The position numbers were made by a program, and so were the translations under genes. A stretch of DNA of 33,438 nucleotides from Chara braunii (taxonomy: Eukaryota > Streptophyta > Charophyceae > Charales > Characeae): contig BFEA01000750.1 in NCBI GenBank assembly GCA_003427395.1, positions 97,471 to 130,908 of the forward strand, given 5' to 3'. Below the pieces are notes generated by a model. It did no database searches. It saw only the letters and a program-made list of their open reading frames with translations, and was not told the origin of the DNA. Below, in pieces: positions 29,165 through 33,438 of the stretch. Position 1 is the first letter of the stretch, and each line of letters opens with the position of its first letter.

Positions 29165-29490
29165 CATCCATCCGTCAGGAATCAATCAATCAGTCAATCA
29201 ATGAATGATTAGATCAAACGATCACCCAATCAACCAATCAACGAATCAACCAATCAACCGATCAACCAACTAACCGATCAACCAATCAACCAACCAATCA
29301 ACCAATCAACCAACCAATCAACCAATCAACCAACCAACCAATCAATCAATCAATCAATAAAGCAATCAATCAATCGATCAACCAATCAACCAATCAATCA
29401 ATCCGATCAATCAATCAATCCCATCAACCGATCATCAATCAACCAATCATGCAATATCAATCAACCAATCATGCAATATCAATCAATCAA
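29165..29490. repeat. AATC/AACC tetranucleotide array
   Basis: Over 320 bp of imperfect AATC, AACC and GATC units; the last part also repeats AATCATGCAATATCAATCAA. It is not a CRISPR because there are no constant repeats with unique spacers. Bases 28963-29164 hold nothing recognisable. Confidence 0.95.
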
Positions 29491-29581
29491 CCACCTCCGC
29501 AATTATTTCTCCCCGATAGGTAGATGACTTCTCTAATTCCTTCGCCCCTCCTACCTAACCCCCCTAATCCTTTCGTACTAA

Positions 29582-29885
29582 AATAAGCTGCCACGAGGGG
29601 CCTCTTCCTTCCCGATCATCGGCGTCTTCTGTGTCCCAAGTTCTCCTCCTCCTCCTGCTCCTCTTCCAGCTGCTCTCTCTCTCTCTCTCTTTTTTTTTCT
29701 TTTTTTTTTTCTTTCCGTTGTCGAACAAGGTGAGAATAAGCTGCCACGAGGGGCCGCCTCCTTTTGGATCATCGTTGTGTTCTGTGTCTCAGGTTCTCCT
29801 CCTCCTCCTGCTCCTCCTCCTGCTCCTCCTCTTCCACGTGCTCTCCCTTTTTTTTTCTTTCCGTTGTCGAACGAGGGGAGAGCAT
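29582..29885. repeat. 153-bp tandem duplication
   Basis: AATAAGCTGCCACGAGGGGC at 29582 returns at 29735, and both units continue with GATCATCG, GTTCTCCTCCTCCTCCTGCT, a T/C tract and CTTTCCGTTGTCGAAC. Confidence 0.92.
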
Positions 29886-29964
29886 CTCGAAGGTGCCCTT
29901 TTCTACCACCCTCCCTTAGTGCAATGCGCTGCCACCTGGCGCCTCCTGATTCTTCATTGCTTCC

Positions 29965-30545
29965 CTCTTCTTCTTCTTCTTCTTCTTTTTCTGCTGCTGC
30001 TGCTTCTGGTTGTGTCGTGGTCTTGTGAAGCATGTACGGAATGCATCTCTGGCCATTGCTTATCACAATTCTTCTTCTTCTTTTACGGAAGGCATCTCTG
30101 GCCATTGCTTATCACAATTCTTGTTGTTGTTGTTGTTGTTGTTCTTCTTCTTCTTCTTCTTCTGCTGCTGCTGCGTCTTCTTCTTCTGCTTCTTCTTCTT
30201 CTGCTTCTTCTTCTTCTTCTTCTTCTACTTCTTCTGCTTCTTCTTCTTCTTCTTCTTCTACTTCTTCTTCTGCTTCTTCTTTTAATCATCTTCTTCTTCT
30301 TCTTCTTCTTCTTCTTCTTCTGCTGCTGCTGCTGCGTCTTCTTCTTCTTCTGCTTCTTCTTTTAATCATCATCATCTTCTTCTTCTTCTTCTTCTTCTTC
30401 TTCTTCTTCTTCTTGTTGTTCTTCTTCTGGTGCTGCTGCTGCTGCTGCTGCTGCTGCGTCTTCTTCTTCTTCTTCTTCTTCTTCTTCTTCTTCTTCTTCT
30501 TCTTCTTCTTCTTCTTCTTCTTCTGCTGCTGCTGCTGCTGCTTAT
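29965..30545. repeat. Long TTC/TGC/TTG trinucleotide array with higher-order structure
   Basis: From 29965, and continuously from 30112, the plus strand is almost entirely TTC triplets with blocks of TGC and TTG. A 35-bp segment (CATCTCTGGCCATTGCTTAT plus flank) is duplicated at about 30043 and 30090. TTTTAATCATC recurs 79 bp apart (30280, 30359) and (TGC)n followed by GTC appears three times, showing segmental amplification. All long open frames here are homopolymer artefacts. Confidence 0.95.
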
Positions 30546-30555
30546 TGTACGGGTC

Positions 30556-30808
30556 GCGAAGTGCGATTACAAGTGTGCTCTCAACCACGTGGCGCATCCC
30601 TCCCCCCCACCTTACCTACTTTATGTGCGAATGGGTCTCCTGGTGGTGACCACAATGGGGCTCCCTCTTCACCGCCTTGATCTACCTATGCGCTCGCGCA
30701 CACCCACTCACAGAGACAGTCGTTCAATACCTTCTCGTGGTGGGGACCACAATGGGGCTCCCTCTTCACCGCGAAGTGCGATTACAAGTGGGCTGTCAAC
30801 CACGTGGC
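30556..30808. repeat. Nested direct repeats (A-B-B-A)
   Basis: Block A (GCGAAGTGCGATTACAAGTG then TCAACCACGTGG) is at about 30556 and 30770. Block B (ACCACAATGGGGCTCCCTCT then TCACCGC) is at about 30649 and 30747. The second B runs directly into the second A. No gene is evident. From 30809 to 31260 the DNA is A+T-rich with a T20/A8 palindromic patch at 31078-31106 and nothing else. Confidence 0.85.
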
Positions 30809-31260
30809 TGCGGAAGCAACAAGAATAACGCAGTTTTCCTCAGGGTGATTTTTTTTCAAAATTGAATGCCATTTTTACTTTTTGCTCATGAGAAGAAAAG
30901 AGTGTAAAGTGGAAATAATGGTTGTGGTAATGATGATCTCGTTATTACTGTCAATCAGTTATATATATAATTCTTAGTTTCAAATTTTAATTGTTGTTAA
31001 ATACCGTGTATGCTGATTTTCTTCTTCTTGTTATTTAACGATTATATTATTAGCACATGTTCAGTGTAAAAGTACGTTTTTTTTTTTTTTTTTTAATTAA
31101 AAAAAACTACGTATTTTAAAATAATATATGTTTGGACTGTTTTGTCAATTTGTCACATTGCTGTGTGACTCCACTGGCGAGGTCCTACGTGTACGAACGG
31201 ATCACAAACACAGCCATGTCGTTAAAATGGACTTTTTGTTTTTTTGTTTTTTTTGTTTTG

Positions 31261-31488
31261 TTTTGAACGAAATTGAAACCGGCTTATTTGGCCCAGAAAA
31301 TGTCAAAATTTGTGGTTCCTGAGGGTCAGGCGTTCTTAAAACGCAGGACCCCCTGGATGCATCAGGACTCAGCTCAAGTCCAGATACATCCCGTGGGTCA
31401 GGCATCTTAAGAACGTCGGACCCTCAGGAGATGATTTTTTTTTTACATTTTTTGGGCCAAATAAGTCGGTTTCAATTTCGTTCAAAAA
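31261..31488. repeat. 228-bp near-complete palindrome (foldback element or hairpin locus)
   Basis: The left arm TTTTGAACGAAATTGAAACC, CTTATTTGGCCCA, AAAATGT, TCCTGAGGGTC, CGTTCTTAA is repeated inverted in the right arm ending at 31488, with the centre near 31374 (GGACT/AGTCC). Mismatches are few in the outer 45 bp and increase inward; one A/T-rich stretch (about 31310) differs. Transcribed, it would form a long hairpin RNA. Confidence 0.88.
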
Positions 31489-31491
31489 ATA

Positions 31492-31749
31492 TAAAACGTC
31501 TAGGCTATAAGCCGGGCCGCCCCGGTCACCTTGTTTGCCCGGGTGGCCCGGCCGTGCAAGGACCAAAAGAGGTCCGAGCAAAAAAAAAAGTTGTGTTATG
31601 CAGAAAATTAAACTGAATAACTTTTGCCTCAGGGTCACATCGAAATTCTTTACCAAATTTAAAATAAAATTAAAATTAAAAAATCTTTTATTTTTTTTGG
31701 CCAGGCCGGGCAAGTGGTCCCAGGCCACTCTGGTAGCCTAGTAAAACGT
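31492..31749. mobile_element. hAT-like MITE with 8-bp target-site duplication
   Basis: TAAAACGT stands at 31492-31499 and again at 31742-31749. The 242-bp element between begins CTAGGCTA (31500) and ends TAGCCTAG (31741), an exact 8-bp terminal inverted repeat, with weaker inverted similarity inward (TTGCCCGG, GGCC). An 8-bp duplication is the hallmark of hAT transposons. There is no coding sequence. It lies only 3 bp from the palindrome on its left. Confidence 0.78.
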
Positions 31750-31786
31750 CTATTTTAACGAAATCGCTGTTTAAGGGGAATTAGCG

Positions 31787-31803
31787 CCCCCCCCCCCCCC
31801 CCC
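31787..31803. repeat. C17 homopolymer followed by A-run
   Basis: Seventeen C bases run directly into A10. Bases 31804-32105 contain no recognisable feature. Confidence 0.95.
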
Positions 31804-32119
31804 AAAAAAAAAAGAAGAAGAAAGAGCTACTGGCCTCCGATTTTTATTATCTACGCACAGTATCCGACGTCGCCCCTTTCATCATTAAAAAAGCTTCAAA
31901 AAAGTTATTTAAAAAAAAAACAAAACACTCTAGTGACTATACCACAAAAAATGACAACTTAAGGAAAGGAAGTAGTGATAAATAGCAATAAAAAAAAAAG
32001 AGAGGCCCCAAGGGTCCCTTGCAATATACAATATATTTACAGTTGACGTCCTTAATTTTGTGGCTGGTCAAGATCCCGATCTTACCTACTGGTGGGACGG
32101 CTTTAGGCAAAATGCTTGA

Positions 32120-32400
32120 TTGACACAAGGAGGGAAAAGGGGGGGGAAATGGAAAAAATGGGGAAAATGGGACAGAAAATGGGAAAAGAAAGGGGGAAAA
32201 AGGGAAAAAAAGGAAAAAAGATTAAAAACAGAGAAAGAAAAGAAAGAAAAGAAATAAAGGAAAGAAATAAAGAAAAGAAAAAAGAGATACTGCACAGACA
32301 AGAAGCAGAGCGCTGTGGAGGTGGAGAGGAGGAGAAGGAGGAGGAGGAGTAGGAGGAGGAGCAGCAGCAGGAGAAGAAAGGGAAAAAGAAGGGCTGGCAA
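32120..32400. repeat. Polypurine tract (about 280 bp)
   Basis: The plus strand is nearly all A and G, first GGGAAAAT-type units, then AAAGAAAGAAAT units, then GGAGGAGGAG with CAGCAG. A short mixed stretch near 32290-32320 breaks it. The homopurine bias is on the strand opposite to that at 29.9-30.5 kb. Confidence 0.9.
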
Positions 32401-32456
32401 AGCAACGGATGGCTTTGACAATCACTGGCAGGCATGTCACACATGAGGCTCTCTAC

Positions 32457-32525
32457 CCAAGGCACCGAAGGCACCCAAGGCACGCAAGGCACCTGCAAGC
32501 CCCCCAAGCCGCTCAAGGCACCCAC
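32457..32525. repeat. AAGGCACCC minisatellite (9-bp units)
   Basis: About six imperfect units of AAGGCACCC or CAAGGCACG type, with one block of AAGCCCCCC. Confidence 0.85.
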
Positions 32526-32574
32526 CACAGACGCATGGAATCATGGCCAATTCGCAAGACTTTTTTCTTCTTCT

Positions 32575-32670
32575 TCTTTATTTTTGTTAGGTTCATCTGG
32601 TTGCACCTGGATTCGAACTTGGGTCTGTATTTCAACAGCTCATGGGTGTACCAACTAAACTAGGTACGTC
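32575..32670 (-). mobile_element. tRNA-derived SINE head with A-rich tail
   Basis: On the minus strand TAGTTTAGTTGG (32651-32662) is an A-box, AGTTCGAATCC (32609-32619) a good B-box, and ACACCC-TGAGCTGTTGAAAT lies between as in the other copies. After the B-box it runs quickly into AATAAAGAAGAAG, so the family tail is missing. Confidence 0.75.
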
Positions 32671-32727
32671 GGCGAGTTTCACAAGAGTTGCGAAACACAG
32701 CCTCTGAAGTCCAACCCCCTGTGTGTG

Positions 32728-32900
32728 CAGTGTGTCAAATTGACAAAAATGGCCCCTGCAAAGTGACAAATTGACAAAATTGACCCTTCCAAAGCGACAT
32801 AATGACACAATTGGATTGCAAAGTGACAAATTGGACCCTGCAAAGTGACATATTGACAAGATTGACCCCTTTCAGAGTGGCAAATTGACAAATGCCCCAG
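32728..32900. repeat. Degenerate 30-bp tandem repeat
   Basis: Units of CTGCAAAGTGACAAATTGAC followed by AAAATTGACCC recur five to six times with substitutions and one short unit. Bases 32901-33190 have no feature that I can name. Confidence 0.88.
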
Positions 32901-33191
32901 CCAATCACAAGCCTCTGGTACCACGCAGACTGTGTTTGTGGGACCACCACCATTGTCTCTGAAAAACAGGCCAACCCCTGAAGACACAGAAAAACAAGAA
33001 AAAAGAAAAAGACCCTACGGATATCAGATTGTTGCCAATCTAATGGACCAACTAAAAAAGGGGTAGTGGCAAAGGGGTAACAAGAGCAGCCTGTTTTATT
33101 TGGTGGTGAACCCTACCAATTGACTTACCCTGAGGTCACGGGTGCGCGGCCCGTAGTTTGTTTGTTGATGTGGTTGGGGAAGGGTAAGGTA

Positions 33192-33240
33192 GTCATTATG
33201 CTGTGTCTGTTTTGTCATGTTTGCTATAAACAACTCAAAG
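33192..33240 (+). repeat. Dispersed repeat of unknown family, copy C (partial)
   Basis: TGTTTTGTCATGTTTGCTAT, AAACAACTCAAAGAG corresponds to 14577-14612. Only this short part of the family is present. Confidence 0.55.
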
Positions 33241-33288
33241 AGTGTGTGTGGGGGGGGTCACGGGTGGTACTTATTTCATGGTGTTCAT

Positions 33289-33345
33289 GGGACGCTGAAC
33301 CCAGTTTCCAGCAGGTGCCGCTCCCCACCAATAGACAGGAGAATG
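33289..33345 (+). mobile_element. LINE 3'-terminal motif, followed by GT microsatellite
   Basis: GGGACGCTGAACCCAGTTTC, CAGCAGGTG, GCTCCCCACCAATAGA matches the LINE 3' end at 27108-27150. Instead of poly(A) it runs into GAGAATGTGTGTGTG. No LINE coding sequence precedes it within the window. Confidence 0.75.
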
Positions 33346-33405
33346 TGTGTGTGTGCGTGTGTGCATGTGTGTATGTAAGAGTGAGTGAGTGTGTGTGTGT
33401 GTGTG

Positions 33406-33438
<33 letters not shown>
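33343..33438. repeat. (GT)n then (CA)n: inverted dinucleotide repeat at window end
   Basis: GT-rich sequence ends in eight GT units (33391-33406), then C, then AC units to the last base. The two arrays are self-complementary around 33407, so a 16-bp perfect hairpin is possible. Confidence 0.95.

Noticed and set aside
29165-29490. CRISPR-like array
   Set aside because: It is a simple AATC/AACC tetranucleotide repeat with no unique spacers.
29578-30828. Long Leu-, Ser-, Phe- or Lys-rich frames on both strands
   Set aside because: They are translations of trinucleotide and homopolymer arrays; every frame is open because the triplets lack stops.

Overview
The window is nuclear DNA of a eukaryote, most likely a green plant of the streptophyte lineage. 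A charophyte alga such as Chara is my best guess, but only from overall character: one plastid ferredoxin C-type gene, plant-type L1 LINEs, a Ty3/gypsy element, tRNA-derived SINEs and very abundant microsatellites. No bacterial operons, CRISPR arrays or prophage are present. The only gene I regard as intact and cellular is the FdC1-like ferredoxin at 218-883 (minus). Almost everything else is mobile-element sequence at different stages of decay, or simple repeats.

Layout. 1-2.6 kb: the ferredoxin gene, a three-unit tandem repeat upstream of it, then a nest of small retroposed insertions. These are a poly(A)-only insertion, a SINE and a U6 snRNA retropseudogene, each with an intact 12-13 bp target-site duplication, plus a LINE 3' end. 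2.6-4.2 kb: a decayed open frame carrying 17-residue (51 bp) repeats, split by a stretch that contains a 34-nt group II intron domain V, so probably organelle-derived. 4.2-7.1 kb: pyrimidine-rich DNA with degenerate tandem repeats and no convincing gene. 7.1-13.4 kb (minus): a badly mutated Ty3/gypsy element in the order gag, protease, RT, RNase H, integrase. 13.4-15.1 kb: non-coding, with a G-rich tract, a sequencing-adapter scar and a SINE. 15.2-17.6 kb and 23.66-24.53 kb: two related solo LTRs, each with its own 4-bp target duplication. 17.8-23.6 kb (minus): a nearly full-length LINE. 24.7-27.2 kb: a SINE, a CACTA-like short element and a 5'-truncated plus-strand LINE. 27.2-33.4 kb: microsatellites, tri- and tetranucleotide arrays, a SINE, a 228-bp near-perfect palindrome, a hAT-like MITE with a perfect 8-bp target duplication, a polypurine tract and another LINE 3' end.

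How the parts relate. The LINEs probably supplied the machinery that inserted the SINEs, the U6 copy and the poly(A)-only insertion; this is inferred from poly(A) tails and 12-13 bp duplications. At least four LINE 3' ends share one terminal motif. Both reverse transcriptases have lost the first aspartate of the catalytic pair (D to N), and many stop codons are consistent with C-to-T or G-to-A change, as expected for old methylated transposons. I found no undescribed multi-gene system. The most notable items are the frame-preserving repeat pseudogene with the group II intron piece, the retroposon cluster, and the Nextera adapter junction showing that the assembly is chimeric or duplicated at 14.24-14.45 kb.
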